Positions 1-9,644 of a stretch of 64,000 bases of DNA are shown in pieces. Source of the DNA: Acididesulfobacillus acetoxydans (GTDB lineage Bacteria; Bacillota; Desulfitobacteriia; Desulfitobacteriales; Desulfitobacteriaceae). Made by a program: the position numbers and the translations under genes. The stretch is from the NCBI RefSeq assembly GCF_902729405.1, contig NZ_LR746496.1, positions 2,108,001 through 2,172,000 of the forward strand. The letters are read 5' to 3'. Positions within the stretch are counted from its first letter, which is position 1. The number at the start of each line of letters is the position of its first letter. The notes under the pieces were generated by a model that ran no database searches, had not been told where the DNA came from, and saw only the letters and a program-made list of their open reading frames with translations.

Positions 1-86
1 TTCAACCGGGTGCTGACTTGGGCGTTCGCGGCGCGGGGGGAGTTTTCCGGAGAAGCTGAAAAAACCGAACAATAAACACATAAACA

Positions 87-115
87 TTTACATTGTACGG
101 AAATATAGGTATGAT
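87..115 (+). promoter_or_regulatory. Sigma-A promoter of purL
   Basis: TTTACA at 87-92 and TATGAT at 110-115 are separated by exactly 17 bases, a near-consensus vegetative promoter. Transcription would start near 122 and read a leader of about 170 bases before the purL start codon at 293. Confidence 0.6.
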
Positions 116-121
116 TAGAGG

Positions 122-292
122 TGTCCAGTTAAATTGGGAAGTCTCCGGACGAGGAGAAAGCCAAAGGAGGCAGCCGGGGGTTTCGGTACAAAGGGCGTGC
201 TCCGGCAGAAGGATGCCCTGGCGGCGGATGGCCGGGAGCAGCGCACGGGTCACGCTTGTCAAGTAGGGGAAGGAATTGTTCAGGAGGATGAT
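122..292 (+). promoter_or_regulatory. Long 5' leader of purL, possible regulatory RNA
   Basis: About 170 bases lie between the predicted transcription start and purL. The stretch is GC-rich and contains several short complementary segments. I could not match it to the purine, ZMP, PRPP/ppGpp or cobalamin riboswitch patterns I know. The purL frame is open through part of it, but no good ribosome site precedes an upstream start, so I treat it as untranslated. The call rests only on leader length and on the habit of Firmicutes to regulate pur genes in the leader. Confidence 0.25.
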
Positions 293-3200
293 ATGGGTCT
301 GAAACGAATTTTCGTGGAGAAAAGGCCGGGATATGATGTCGAAGCCCAGGGACTTTTTCGGGATCTGGCGGAAAACCTAGGCCTGGCCGGGCTGCAACGG
401 GTCCGAATCGTTAATCGCTACGATATTGAAGGGATTTCGGACGAAGAATACCGCAGGGCGCGCGGCACGGTTTTTGCCGAACCGCCGGTGGACCTGGTCT
501 ACGACGAGGAGTTGCCTATCCCGTCAGGGGATCGGGTCCTGGCCATGGAGTACATTCCCGGCCAGTATGATCAGCGTTCCGACTCGGCGGCCCAGTGCTT
601 GCAGATTATTACGCAAGGAGAAAGGCCGTCGCTGGCCTCCGCCAAAATCATTGTGCTCAGCGGCAAATTAAGTGATCGCGATTTTGCCCGGGTTAAAGAT
701 TATTGCCTTAATCCGGTGGAAGCGCGGGAGGCGTCTCCGGAAAAACCGGTCAGTCTGGAGTTCAGGGCGCCTTCTCCGCCTAATGTGGAAATTCTCAACG
801 GTTTCAGGCGGAAGAACCCGGAGGAACTGGAGCAATTCCGGCTGAGTGCGGGTCTGGCTATGAGTGCGGCAGACTTAGCGTTCTGTCAGGAGTATTTCCG
901 GGCCACGGAAAAGAGAGATCCCTCCCTGACGGAGATCAGAGTGATTGATACTTATTGGTCTGATCATTGCAGGCATACGACTTTCCAGACCCGGATCACG
1001 GCGGTCGCTTTTGCACCGGGGGAGTCGTCCCGTCCGCTCCGCCTGGCCTATGATGAGTATTTGGCGGCACGCCGTTCCCTTTACGCCGGGGAGGCTGAGA
1101 AACGGGATATTTGCTTAATGGATATCGCGACCGCCGGCATGAAAGAACTCAAGAAAAAAGGATTGCTTCAAGATTTGGATGAATCGCCGGAGATCAATGC
1201 CTGCAGCATCATCGTCGACGCTAAGGTGGACGGGCGCACGGAAGAGTGGCTGGTGATGTTCAAAAATGAGACCCACAACCATCCCACCGAGATCGAGCCT
1301 TTCGGCGGGGCGGCCACTTGTTTAGGAGGGGCGATCAGAGATCCTTTGTCCGGGCGGACCTATGTTTATCAGGCCATGCGCTTCAGCGGCAGCGGGGATC
1401 CCCGCCGGCCTCTGGGCGAGACCCTGCCGGGTAAACTTCCCCAGCGGAAGATCACCACCGGGGCGGCGGCCGGGTACAGCTCGTACGGGAACCAGATCGG
1501 TCTCGCCACCGGGCAGGTGGCCGAAGTCTATGACGAAGGATTTATGGCTAAACGGATGGAAATAGGGGCTGTCATCGGGGCGGCTCCGCGTCACCATGTC
1601 GTGCGCGCCCAGCCGCTGCCGGGCGACGTCGTGCTCTTGGTGGGGGGGCGTACCGGACGGGACGGTTGCGGCGGGGCCACCGGGTCCTCGAAGGAACATA
1701 CGGCCGAATCCCTCCTGACTTGCGGGGCGGAGGTGCAAAAAGGCAACCCGCCGACGGAACGCAAGCTCCAGAGACTTTTCCGCCGGCGTGAGGTCAGTAC
1801 CTTGATCAAGAGATGCAACGACTTCGGCGCAGGCGGGGTGTCTGTCGCCATGGGCGAGTTGGCGGATGGGTTGGACATTGATTTGGACGCGATCCCGAAA
1901 AAGTATGAGGGGTTGGACGGAACGGAACTGGCGATCTCCGAGTCACAGGAGCGCATGGCGGTGGTGGTTGCGCGGGAGGATGCGGCGAGGTTTGTCATCT
2001 ATGCCCGGGAAGAGAATCTGGAGGCGACTCCGGTCGGCAGGGTGACAGACAGGAACCGCCTGTGCCTGACCTGGCGGAACCGTCCGATCGTCGATATCAG
2101 CCGGGCCTTTCTCGACACTAACGGGGTTAGGCCCAGTATAAACGTCAAAGTTAAAGCCCCTGATCCGGCGAGGGACTTCTTTGCCTCTGTGGTCCCGGAC
2201 GAGGCCTTGCTGAGCCGCAGCTATCCGCAGTCGGAGGCAAAGGAGCAAGCCGTGCGGGAAGCTTGGCTTACAAACCTGCGGGATCTGAACGTCTGCAGCC
2301 AAAAAGGTTTGGTGGAACGGTTCGATTCGAGTATTGGAGCCTCAACGGTGCTCATGCCTTTCGGCGGGCGCCACCAAGCGACTCCGAGTCAGGGGATGGC
2401 GGCCAAGCTCCCCGTCTTGGACGGGGAAACCGAAACCACGACACTCATGACCTACGGCTATCAACCCCGTCTGGCCCACTGGAGCCCTTTTCACGCTGCC
2501 GTCTACGCCATTGTCGAGGCCGTGACCAAGATCGCGGCTTTGGGGGGAGATCCCCGGAAAGTCAGGCTCACTCTGCAGGAGTACTTCGAAAAACTGGGCC
2601 GGGACCCGGAAAAATGGGGTAAGCCCTTTAGCGCTTTGCTGGGGGCGTATTACGCTCAGAAACGCTTGGGTATTCCCGCTATCGGCGGCAAAGACAGCAT
2701 GTCCGGGACCTTCCTGGACTTGAATGTTCCGCCGACCCTGGTGGCCTTTGCCGTCTGTGTGACCGAAGCTCCCCTGGTTATATCCCAGGAACTGAAAGAA
2801 GGCGGCAGTCAACTGGTCTTACTGCCCCTGCGGCGGGATGCCCAGGATCTCCCGGACTTTGAGGGGCTGAGGCAGAACTTCGCCAAGGTACGGCAACTCG
2901 CGGAAGGCGGCTGCGTCTTGGCGGTCCAGGCCGTTTCCTGGGGCGGGCAGGCGGCGGCCCTGACCAAGATGGCCTTTGGCAACCGCCTCGGAATTCGCTT
3001 GATTGACCGGCCGGATGTTCGCACATTGTTTACTCCGGAACTGGGTTCCCTGATCCTGGAACTGCGGGCGGATGTGGATCCGGCTCAGAAGTTTGGCGAG
3101 ATGGACTATCAGGTTCTGGGTACGACGCTGGACCGGCCGGTGCTGGTCGTGAACGGGACGGAGATCGCACTGGAAGAGGCCTGGGAAGCCTGGAGCAGCC

Positions 3201-4099
3201 CGTTGGAAAAAGTGTTTCCGACCCAGACCGCCCCGACCGCGCCGCCTCGGGCTATCCATTATCCGTCCAGAAATTCCCGCCGGCCGCTGACGAAGCTGGC
3301 CGCGCCGCGGGTCTTGATCCCGGTTTTTCCGGGAACGAACTGCGAATATGATTCAGCCCGCGCTTTTGCCCGGGCGGGCGCCGTCACAGAGACTTTGGTG
3401 ATCCGGAACCTGACCCCCCGGGAGGTGGAGGAATCCATCGAGATTCTGGCAGGGTCTATTCGCAAAAGCCAGATCGTCATGCTGGCCGGCGGGTTCAGCG
3501 CGGGGGACGAGCCGGACGGATCGGGCAAGTTTATCGCGGCCATGTTCCGTAATCCGCGGGTGGAAGAGGCGGTGGAAGACCTGATGCGACGGCGGGACGG
3601 CTTAATGCTCGGCATCTGCAACGGTTTTCAGGCCTTGATCAAGCTGGGGCTCGTACCTTACGGGGAGATTCGGGATCTGCAAGAAGATTCGCCGACTCTG
3701 ACATATAATAGGATTGGCCGCCATATCTCCTGCATGGCTCAGACCAAAGTGGTATCTGTTCTCTCACCTTGGTTCAGCCAAGTCGAACCGGGCGATGTGC
3801 ACACGGTGGCCCTTTCCCACGGTGAGGGGCGCTTTGTGGCCAGCCCGGAAGTGATCCAAAGCTTGGTCGAGAAGGGGCAGATTGCAACCCAATATGTCGA
3901 TTTGGCGGGAAACCCGAGCCATGACGTCCGCTATACGCCTAACGGTTCCTATGAGGCCGTTGAAGGGATTACCAGTCCGGACGGGAGAATTCTGGGCAAG
4001 ATGGGGCATTCGGAAAGAAGCGGGGCTTTCGTGGCGAAGAACGTGCCAGGCAACAAGTACCAACCGCTGTTTGCGGGCGGGGTTGAGTATTTCCGATAA
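293..4099 (+). CDS. purL: Phosphoribosylformylglycinamidine synthase, single-chain
   Basis: PurL converts FGAR, glutamine and ATP to FGAM in step four of purine synthesis, in the cytosol. This is the large single-chain form (1268 aa), with the synthase domains and a C-terminal class I glutamine amidotransferase domain in one polypeptide. Visible signs are the KNETHNHPTEIEPFGGAAT ATP-binding segment near residue 325, the GGKDSMSG repeat of the second synthase half, and near the C-terminus FPGTNCEYDS and the amidotransferase nucleophile in LGICNGFQ, followed by SHGEGRF. Bacillus instead uses three separate PurS/PurQ/PurL chains, so the fused form is notable for a Firmicute but is known in Clostridia. 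The start at 293 has AGGAGG just upstream. The gene is monocistronic here, with no other pur gene in the window. Confidence 0.95.
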   Translation: MGLKRIFVEKRPGYDVEAQGLFRDLAENLGLAGLQRVRIVNRYDIEGISDEEYRRARGTVFAEPPVDLVYDEELPIPSGDRVLAMEYIPGQYDQRSDSAAQCLQIITQGERPSLASAKIIVLSGKLSDRDFARVKDYCLNPVEAREASPEKPVSLEFRAPSPPNVEILNGFRRKNPEELEQFRLSAGLAMSAADLAFCQEYFRATEKRDPSLTEIRVIDTYWSDHCRHTTFQTRITAVAFAPGESSRPLRLAYDEYLAARRSLYAGEAEKRDICLMDIATAGMKELKKKGLLQDLDESPEINACSIIVDAKVDGRTEEWLVMFKNETHNHPTEIEPFGGAATCLGGAIRDPLSGRTYVYQAMRFSGSGDPRRPLGETLPGKLPQRKITTGAAAGYSSYGNQIGLATGQVAEVYDEGFMAKRMEIGAVIGAAPRHHVVRAQPLPGDVVLLVGGRTGRDGCGGATGSSKEHTAESLLTCGAEVQKGNPPTERKLQRLFRRREVSTLIKRCNDFGAGGVSVAMGELADGLDIDLDAIPKKYEGLDGTELAISESQERMAVVVAREDAARFVIYAREENLEATPVGRVTDRNRLCLTWRNRPIVDISRAFLDTNGVRPSINVKVKAPDPARDFFASVVPDEALLSRSYPQSEAKEQAVREAWLTNLRDLNVCSQKGLVERFDSSIGASTVLMPFGGRHQATPSQGMAAKLPVLDGETETTTLMTYGYQPRLAHWSPFHAAVYAIVEAVTKIAALGGDPRKVRLTLQEYFEKLGRDPEKWGKPFSALLGAYYAQKRLGIPAIGGKDSMSGTFLDLNVPPTLVAFAVCVTEAPLVISQELKEGGSQLVLLPLRRDAQDLPDFEGLRQNFAKVRQLAEGGCVLAVQAVSWGGQAAALTKMAFGNRLGIRLIDRPDVRTLFTPELGSLILELRADVDPAQKFGEMDYQVLGTTLDRPVLVVNGTEIALEEAWEAWSSPLEKVFPTQTAPTAPPRAIHYPSRNSRRPLTKLAAPRVLIPVFPGTNCEYDSARAFARAGAVTETLVIRNLTPREVEESIEILAGSIRKSQIVMLAGGFSAGDEPDGSGKFIAAMFRNPRVEEAVEDLMRRRDGLMLGICNGFQALIKLGLVPYGEIRDLQEDSPTLTYNRIGRHISCMAQTKVVSVLSPWFSQVEPGDVHTVALSHGEGRFVASPEVIQSLVEKGQIATQYVDLAGNPSHDVRYTPNGSYEAVEGITSPDGRILGKMGHSERSGAFVAKNVPGNKYQPLFAGGVEYFR

Positions 4100-4433
4100 A
4101 CTGCCCCCGCTCGACGCAGGGACAAAAAAACAACCCCTGACTATCCGGGGATTTCATAGTTATGAACCCTTCCTTTCGCTTTCGGGGCCCTATGCCAAGG
4201 AACGTGCTTTAGTGTCCGCGGTGCCGGCTTTTCAAAATCCTCTTTGTGCCATGGCTATCATCTCAGAAATCGGGGAATGTGCATTGATTATGCCGACAGC
4301 ACACCGTGACTTGAAGGATGAGGCCGGAGGCTTCGCGGGGCGGCCGGTAAATTACTCCTGCTATAGAGCGAATCGGCAAATGAATTGTTCCGCGCTTCCG
4401 GAGTCATATAGTTATCGTTCCACTACGAGAAAA
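4100..4433. other. Intergenic stretch with no recognised gene
   Basis: The 334 bases between purL and the bidirectional terminator contain a long open frame that overlaps the purL 3' end, but it has no plausible start signal and no recognisable protein. I see nothing else here. Confidence 0.5.
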
Positions 4434-4456
4434 CCCCCGGATCTTAATTCCGGGGG
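4434..4456 (-). terminator. Terminator of the FmdE-like gene
   Basis: CCCCCGG and CCGGGGG pair across a 9-base loop. Read on the minus strand the stem is followed by a T-run, as expected downstream of the minus-strand gene ending at 4483. It may also stop plus-strand readthrough from purL. Confidence 0.65.
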
Positions 4457-4482
4457 TAACGTAACCTCAAAATTGACGATAC

Positions 4483-5040
4483 TCAGTCGGCACAGGTCAG
4501 GCACTTAAATACCTCACCGGTTTGGACGGCATGATCCGTGCGCACAGCCTCGCCGCAAACCGAACAGGTGGTCCACCGGGGAGCCGCCGTGTCGTTATAC
4601 AGAACCGCAGGGGTTCTGCGCAGGGTGCAGAAATCTTCTTCCGGACAGGTCAAGATGAACTGAATCGTCTCCAAAACCCAATTTTGCCGCTGCCGCGGGC
4701 CGGGGAAGGACGCGGGTTCGGCAACGCGCGCCAGGAGGTCTCCCTTGAGGGCGATGCGCACCAAATCGTCCGTTCCCGAATATTGAAAAGAATAAACGTG
4801 TTTGCCTTTTTCTTTGATTTGCAGGGTACCGCGCCCACAAGTCGCTTTATTCAAGATCTGGAAGGCGTCCAAAGCACAGGATTGTGTTTCAGCCTTGACC
4901 AGGAGTTCGGCTGCGGGAGCCGGACGCAGACCCAACTCGCGCTGGGCGATCTGGGCGACCCGGAAGCCCAGCGCAATGCCCGGGCAGGTATGGCCGTGAA
5001 AATCGACGACCTGTTCCCAAGGAGTTTTCTCCACACACAT
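4483..5040 (-). CDS. FmdE-family protein with C-terminal zinc ribbon
   Basis: This 185-aa protein belongs to the FmdE family, named for the E subunit of molybdenum formylmethanofuran dehydrogenase. In bacteria, members are often stand-alone proteins of unproven role near molybdenum, tungsten or formate-related genes. The N-terminus carries the family signature FHGHTCPGIALG, with the CALDAFQ and CGRGTL segments further on. The C-terminus holds two CxxC pairs (CSVCGE and CLTC), a treble-clef or zinc-ribbon fold seen in many FmdE homologues. The start at 5040 is preceded by GGTGGAGGGG, so I reject a longer reading with additional N-terminal residues. It is a single-gene unit. Specific function is unknown. 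Confidence 0.8.
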   Translation of the reverse strand: MCVEKTPWEQVVDFHGHTCPGIALGFRVAQIAQRELGLRPAPAAELLVKAETQSCALDAFQILNKATCGRGTLQIKEKGKHVYSFQYSGTDDLVRIALKGDLLARVAEPASFPGPRQRQNWVLETIQFILTCPEEDFCTLRRTPAVLYNDTAAPRWTTCSVCGEAVRTDHAVQTGEVFKCLTCAD

Positions 5041-5064
5041 TTGTATCCCCTCCACCTTTGGCAA

Positions 5065-5416
5065 AATATCTTTCTACGAATATTCTAATCCTTTCTCCAA
5101 GAAAAGAAAAGGACTTTTCTTGATCCGGTGAGCGTGCTGCGGAGGCAACCAATCCCCCTTATTCCGCGAAGTTGGGGAGATTTCCCCTGCCGCCCGGGTG
5201 GGAGCGAGAAAGTGTGGGCATTGGAAACGGCAGTTTTGTTAAATTCGAAGAGAAACAATTTTCTATAAGTTCTAGAAGGAAAGGCAGGATTTCAGACACG
5301 CGAAGCGAAATATTATCCAGAGACGTCAGCAGGGCTGTCGGGCTGCGCCGTTGGCGCTGTTTGGGGCAGGGCCTGTTGAGACGTAATATTCTGAAACGGG
5401 ATGGGTGGGGAAGTGA
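5065..5416. other. Intergenic stretch between divergent genes
   Basis: This 350-base gap must hold the promoters for the minus-strand FmdE-like gene and the plus-strand cobO operon. I looked for a cobalamin riboswitch upstream of cobO and found no convincing B12 box. No clean sigma-A promoter with normal spacing was seen. Confidence 0.4.
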
Positions 5417-5935
5417 ATGCCAGGACTTGTGCTGGTTTATACCGGAAACGGAAAGGGAAAGACGACGGCGGCCTTGGGTCTGAGCCTGCGAGCGCTGGGA
5501 CACGGCCGGCGGGTGGGTTTTCTGCAGTTTATGAAAGGCAGCCAGGACTATGGTGAGGTTAAGATAGCCGCAGCCTTGCCGGGCTTTGTGCTGGAGCAAA
5601 CCGGCCGGGACAGTTTTGTCAATCCCGAGGACCCGGATGCGGTGGATGTAGCCATGGCCAAGGAAGGGTTGCGCAGAGGGGAAGAATGGCTCTCAGAGGA
5701 GAAATTTGACTTGGTTGTCTTCGACGAGATCCTGGTGGCCGCCGGTTTTGGCTTACTCTCGGCGGCTGAGATCCTGGAGGTGCTGACTAAGCGGCCACCG
5801 GAAACGGACCTCGTACTGACCGGACGTTATGCGCCTAAAGCGATTATCGAAGCGGCTGACACGGTTACGATGATGGAGGAGATACGTCACGCCTATCAAC
5901 GCGGAGTGACGGCGAAGGCGGGGATGGAGTTTTGA
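5417..5935 (+). CDS. cobO: Cob(I)alamin adenosyltransferase, CobO/BtuR type
   Basis: The enzyme transfers the adenosyl group of ATP to cob(I)alamin or cobinamide, producing adenosylcobalamin. The 172-aa protein begins with the P-loop YTGNGKGKTTAALGLSLRAL and contains FDEILVAAGFGLL and LTGRYAPKAIIEAAD, all typical of CobO/BtuR. It ends with the family tail containing AGMEF. The start at 5417 follows a GGGGAAG ribosome site. It overlaps meaB by four bases (TTGA), so the two are translationally coupled and probably co-transcribed with the mutase genes. The context says its job is to supply the AdoCbl cofactor to the downstream mutase. Confidence 0.92.
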   Translation: MPGLVLVYTGNGKGKTTAALGLSLRALGHGRRVGFLQFMKGSQDYGEVKIAAALPGFVLEQTGRDSFVNPEDPDAVDVAMAKEGLRRGEEWLSEEKFDLVVFDEILVAAGFGLLSAAEILEVLTKRPPETDLVLTGRYAPKAIIEAADTVTMMEEIRHAYQRGVTAKAGMEF

Positions 5936-6894
5936 GCCGGGACGAGATGGATGAATGGCTGGAACGGCTCTTACGGCATGAGCGCAGGGCGGTGGCTAAA
6001 CTCATTTCCCGGGTGGAGGACGACCGGGGCAGGGAAGAAATCATGCGCTCCGTGCGGGCCCATAGCGGTAAGAGTTTAGTAATCGGGATCACGGGGCCTC
6101 CCGGTGTCGGCAAAAGTTCGCTGGTCGAGGCTTTGACCCATTATTATCGGGAAAAGGGCGAGCGGGTGGGGATTGCAGCCGTGGACCCCAGCAGTCCCTA
6201 TACCGGTGGGGCCATTTTGGGAGATCGCATCCGGATGCAGGCTCACACGACGGACCGGGATGTTTTCATCCGCAGTATGGGCACGCGCGGACACTTGGGC
6301 GGGGTTGCCCGCTCAACGGCGGATGTCCTGCGCATTCTGGAGGCCGGGGGATATGGACGCTTGCTGCTGGAAACGGTGGGAGTCGGCCAATCGGAGATCG
6401 AGATCATGCGCTTGGCGGATACGGTGGTGGTCGTCCTCAATCCGGGCACCGGGGATGGGATTCAGGCTATTAAAGCCGGGATTATGGAAGTGGCGGACAT
6501 CTTTGTCGTCAACAAGTCGGATATGCCCGGGGCGGAAAGAATGAAGAATGACATTGAAATGATGTTGGATCTAAACGGCGGGGCCGGGCCGGTGAGACGT
6601 CCCCCGGTGGTTCTGACCAGCGCCCTGCAGGCCGCGGGGATCCAGGAGCTGGGGGAAGCGATAGCCGGCCAGCAGGCGTTCTTGCGCGAAAGCGGACAAA
6701 TCAAGATCCGTCGTCAAGTACAATTGCAAAGAGAAACCTGGCACTGTTTGGAGGAGAAAGTAAGATCCTTGTTTGACGGGGCTTGGCCGCAAATTCCCCA
6801 GGACTTGTTGGAGGTCGGGGAGCGGGATCCTTTTGTTTTGGTGGAAAAGGTTTGGGCGAAAATGACGGGAGGGAGAGATGATTATGAGCGATAA
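5932..6894 (+). CDS. meaB: MeaB/ArgK-family GTPase chaperone of the B12 mutase
   Basis: MeaB-type G proteins load AdoCbl into acyl-CoA mutases and eject damaged cofactor at the expense of GTP. The 320-aa protein shows the P-loop [10 protein letters not shown] near residue 55, the switch segment [27 protein letters not shown] and the guanine-specificity motif NKSD. Length is normal for the stand-alone family. The assigned start is TTG at 5932 overlapping the cobO stop; an in-frame ATG at 5947 is an alternative. Its end overlaps the mutase large-subunit gene. Because the downstream mutase is of isobutyryl-CoA type, this chaperone is inferred to serve that enzyme. Confidence 0.92.
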   Translation: MSRDEMDEWLERLLRHERRAVAKLISRVEDDRGREEIMRSVRAHSGKSLVIGITGPPGVGKSSLVEALTHYYREKGERVGIAAVDPSSPYTGGAILGDRIRMQAHTTDRDVFIRSMGTRGHLGGVARSTADVLRILEAGGYGRLLLETVGVGQSEIEIMRLADTVVVVLNPGTGDGIQAIKAGIMEVADIFVVNKSDMPGAERMKNDIEMMLDLNGGAGPVRRPPVVLTSALQAAGIQELGEAIAGQQAFLRESGQIKIRRQVQLQRETWHCLEEKVRSLFDGAWPQIPQDLLEVGERDPFVLVEKVWAKMTGGRDDYER

Positions 6895-8518
6895 GGAACG
6901 CTGGCAGGAGAACTACCGGGCCTTGCGGGAGCGACAGAACCCCTTTGTCACAGTTTCATCCGTTCCGGTCGCACCGCTTTATACCCCGGAGCACTCTGCC
7001 GGTACGGATTATGAGAGAGACCTGGGGTATCCGGGATCCTACCCTTATACCCGAGGAATTCACGCCAATATGTACCGGGGACGTTTATGGACGATGAGGC
7101 AGTTCGCCGGGTTTGGCAGCGCTCAGGAATCAAACGAGCGTTACAAATTTCTGCTCAGCCAGGGTCAGACCGGTTTGAGCGTTGCCTTCGACATGCCCAC
7201 CATTATGGGTTATGACTCCGATCATCCCCGGGCTTACGGAGAAGTGGGGAGGGTCGGGGTCGCGATTGATTCCCTGCAGGACATGGAAAGGCTGTTTCAA
7301 GATATTGCCTTGGACCGGGTGAGCACTTCGATGACCATCAATGCCCCGGCGGCCATACTTTGGGCCATGTATATAGTGGCGGCCGAGAAAAAAGGAATCC
7401 CTTCCTATAAGCTCACGGGAACGATTCAAAACGACATTCTCAAGGAGTACATCGCTCAGAAATCCTGGATTTTCCCTCCGGAACCCTCCCTCCGGCTCAT
7501 CACGGATATCTTTAAGTATGCCAAAGAACACGTACCCAAGTGGAATACGGTTTCTATCAGCGGTTATCACATTCGCGAGGCCGGGGCGACAGCACTTCAG
7601 GAACTGGCTTTCACGCTGGCCGACGGGTTTGCCTACGTGGAAGCCGGCATAAAGGCCGGCCTGGACGTGGACGACTTTGTTCCGCGCCTGTCTTTCTTCT
7701 TCAACGCGCATATGGATGTCTTCGAAGAGATCGCCAAGTATCGGGCGGCCCGGCGCATCTGGGCCAGACACATGAAGGAAAAATACGGGGCTAAGAAATC
7801 CGAGAGTCTTCTTCTGCGCTTCCACACGCAAACAGCGGGTTGTTCCCTGACGGCTCAGCAGCCCGAGAACAATATCGTGCGCACGGCCTACGAGGCCTTG
7901 GCGGCGGTGCTGGGGGGAACACAGTCCCTGCATACCAATTCCATGGATGAAGTGCTGGCTTTGCCCACAGAGAAGGCGGTGCAAATAGCCTTGCGTACCC
8001 AGCAGATTCTGGCTTATGAAAGCGGTGTGGCCAACACGATCGATCCTTTGGCAGGATCGTATTTCGTGGAATCTTTGACTGACCAAATGGAGAGGGGTGC
8101 CGAGGACTATTTCCGTCGGATCGAAGAAATGGGCGGAGTGTTGGCTGCCATCGGGCAGAATTTCTTCCAACAGGAAATCGCGGACGCGGCCTTCCGCTAC
8201 CAACGGGAGATAGAGAAGCATGAGCGCATTATTGTCGGGGTCAATGAGTTCACTAAAGAGGAGAAGCTGGGTATCGATCTCCTCAAGATTGGTCCGGAAA
8301 CAGAAAAAGCCCAGGTAGGGCGGGTCCAAGAACTGAAACGGATCCGGGACAATGCTCGGGTCAGGTCCGCTCTGGCGGATTTGGAGGGGGCTGCCAAGGG
8401 TTCCGATAATCTCATACCTAAAATCATGACCGCTGTCAGGGCCTATGCGACCGAAGGGGAAATTATCGGCGTGCTCAAAACGGTTTTCGGCGAATATAGA
8501 GAGCAAGCGGTCTATTAA
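6884..8518 (+). CDS. icmA: Isobutyryl-CoA mutase large subunit (acyl-CoA mutase family)
   Basis: This is the substrate-binding TIM-barrel subunit (about 544 aa) of an AdoCbl-dependent acyl-CoA mutase; it lacks a B12 domain, which is supplied by the next gene. Two residues separate methylmalonyl-CoA mutase (Tyr89, Arg207) from isobutyryl-CoA mutase (Phe, Gln). Here the first motif reads TMRQFAGFG, with Phe at residue 74, and the second reads KEYIAQKSW, with Gln at residue 192. Both are the isobutyryl-CoA type, so the predicted reaction is isobutyryl-CoA to n-butyryl-CoA. Automated annotation would probably say methylmalonyl-CoA mutase. A start at 6878 is also possible, but the ribosome site GGGAGGGAG sits better for 6884. 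The gene overlaps meaB. Confidence 0.82.
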   Translation: MSDKERWQENYRALRERQNPFVTVSSVPVAPLYTPEHSAGTDYERDLGYPGSYPYTRGIHANMYRGRLWTMRQFAGFGSAQESNERYKFLLSQGQTGLSVAFDMPTIMGYDSDHPRAYGEVGRVGVAIDSLQDMERLFQDIALDRVSTSMTINAPAAILWAMYIVAAEKKGIPSYKLTGTIQNDILKEYIAQKSWIFPPEPSLRLITDIFKYAKEHVPKWNTVSISGYHIREAGATALQELAFTLADGFAYVEAGIKAGLDVDDFVPRLSFFFNAHMDVFEEIAKYRAARRIWARHMKEKYGAKKSESLLLRFHTQTAGCSLTAQQPENNIVRTAYEALAAVLGGTQSLHTNSMDEVLALPTEKAVQIALRTQQILAYESGVANTIDPLAGSYFVESLTDQMERGAEDYFRRIEEMGGVLAAIGQNFFQQEIADAAFRYQREIEKHERIIVGVNEFTKEEKLGIDLLKIGPETEKAQVGRVQELKRIRDNARVRSALADLEGAAKGSDNLIPKIMTAVRAYATEGEIIGVLKTVFGEYREQAVY

Positions 8519-8751
8519 GGGGTTGGGGCTGCACGAGCCAAGAGAAATAATCAAAAGCGAATTCCGTGTACTGTTGTCGAATCTGGGGTTCGGGCCGCAC
8601 AAACCCAGCGAACCCTTTGAGCAGCGAAAATGTCCGCCGGACTGCCGCGGTAGTGTGGAAGGCGGTAAGACGGCAAAGTCGCGAAGCCGCAAAGCTGAGT
8701 GAAAGTCGAGTGAAGGCACGGTACAGGATTTCGGTCAAAGGAGCGGATATT

Positions 8752-9186
8752 ATGAGTCAGTCTCGGATCAGGGTTCTTGTGGGAAAACCCGGACTGGACG
8801 GCCATGACCGGGGAGCTAAAGTCATTGCCAGGGCACTGCGCGATGCGGGCATGGAAGTCATTTACTCCGGCTTGCACCAGACGCCGGAGCAAATCGTGGA
8901 AGCGGCTATTCAGGAAGATGTGGACGTCATCGGTCTGAGTATTTTATCAGGCGCTCACCTGACTATTTTTCCGCGCGTGAAAGACCTTCTGCGCGAACAA
9001 GAGGCAGAAGATATTCTTCTCATCGGCGGGGGAACAATTCCGGAAGAAGACGTCGAGGTTCTTCTCCGACAAGGTTTTGCCGAGGCCTTGTTTACTCCGG
9101 GCACTCCGACTGGGGAAATAGTGGGTTGGATCAAGCAACGGTTGGAGACAAAGGAACCCGAGCCGGTTCGCGCGAAGGACGAGTGA
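8752..9186 (+). CDS. icmB: Isobutyryl-CoA mutase small subunit, B12-binding
   Basis: This 144-aa Rossmann-like domain binds adenosylcobalamin base-off/His-on through the DxHxxG signature, visible as GLDGHDRG near residue 18; the SILSG and [10 protein letters not shown] segments complete the cobalamin site. It pairs with the large subunit to form the active mutase. The start at 8752 follows AAAGGAG with good spacing. A 233-base gap separates it from the large subunit, longer than usual in this operon, and nothing is recognised in that gap. The C-terminus has a short charged extension rich in Glu, Lys and Pro. Confidence 0.9.
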   Translation: MSQSRIRVLVGKPGLDGHDRGAKVIARALRDAGMEVIYSGLHQTPEQIVEAAIQEDVDVIGLSILSGAHLTIFPRVKDLLREQEAEDILLIGGGTIPEEDVEVLLRQGFAEALFTPGTPTGEIVGWIKQRLETKEPEPVRAKDE

Positions 9187-9272
9187 AGCGGCCCGGGAGC
9201 AGGTCTTGATCCGGGCGCCGATTAGGGGGGTGCGGAGAGGTGCGGGTGAGAAGGCCCGGGTAGGGGCGGGTA

Positions 9273-9644
9273 TCAGCCGCGGCTCAGCAGGACGCCCGTA
9301 ATGCCGCCAATCCCACCGGCAACAAGCGCCTGCAGCAGTTTTTCGGCGACGCTCAGCGGGGAGGGGGCCGTGTCGCGGAAAATTCCCGCCACAAGCAGGA
9401 GAAGGACGACATAACCCAATCCGATTAAGAGTCCGTAATAGAGACCTTTGCTTCCCGCCTGGCGCGCAGACAGGACGGAAGCGATAAATATGCTGAAGAC
9501 CATGATCCCGGTGACAGCTAAGCCGGATTCAGTGATGGAGGTCAAGGAAAGCAGGACGCCCAACCCCAAAGCCAGGATAAGAGCCAAAATGGCAGCCAGC
9601 AAAATTCCTTTAAACACTAGGCTTAATTGAAAGGATTTGGACAT
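9273..9644 (-). CDS. Small four-helix membrane protein, TIGR04086-like
   Basis: The 123-aa protein has four evident hydrophobic segments (about residues 10-32, 38-58, 68-88 and 98-118) with glycine-rich turns. It resembles the TIGR04086 family of small integral membrane proteins found in spore-forming Firmicutes, whose function is unknown. The start at 9644 is preceded by AAAGGGGGG. It is convergent with the mutase operon. I cannot propose a function. Confidence 0.6.
   Translation of the reverse strand: MSKSFQLSLVFKGILLAAILALILALGLGVLLSLTSITESGLAVTGIMVFSIFIASVLSARQAGSKGLYYGLLIGLGYVVLLLLVAGIFRDTAPSPLSVAEKLLQALVAGGIGGITGVLLSRG

Noticed and set aside
3882-4508. 208-residue frame overlapping the purL end
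   Set aside because: More than a third lies inside purL in another frame, there is no ribosome site and the protein resembles nothing.
5065-5416. Cobalamin riboswitch upstream of cobO
   Set aside because: No B12-box sequence or convincing fold was found.
6884-8518. Methylmalonyl-CoA mutase as product
   Set aside because: Both substrate-defining residues are of the isobutyryl-CoA mutase type.
7130-8719. 529-residue minus-strand frame opposite the mutase
   Set aside because: It is antisense to a well-conserved gene and lacks a start signal; a codon-bias shadow.
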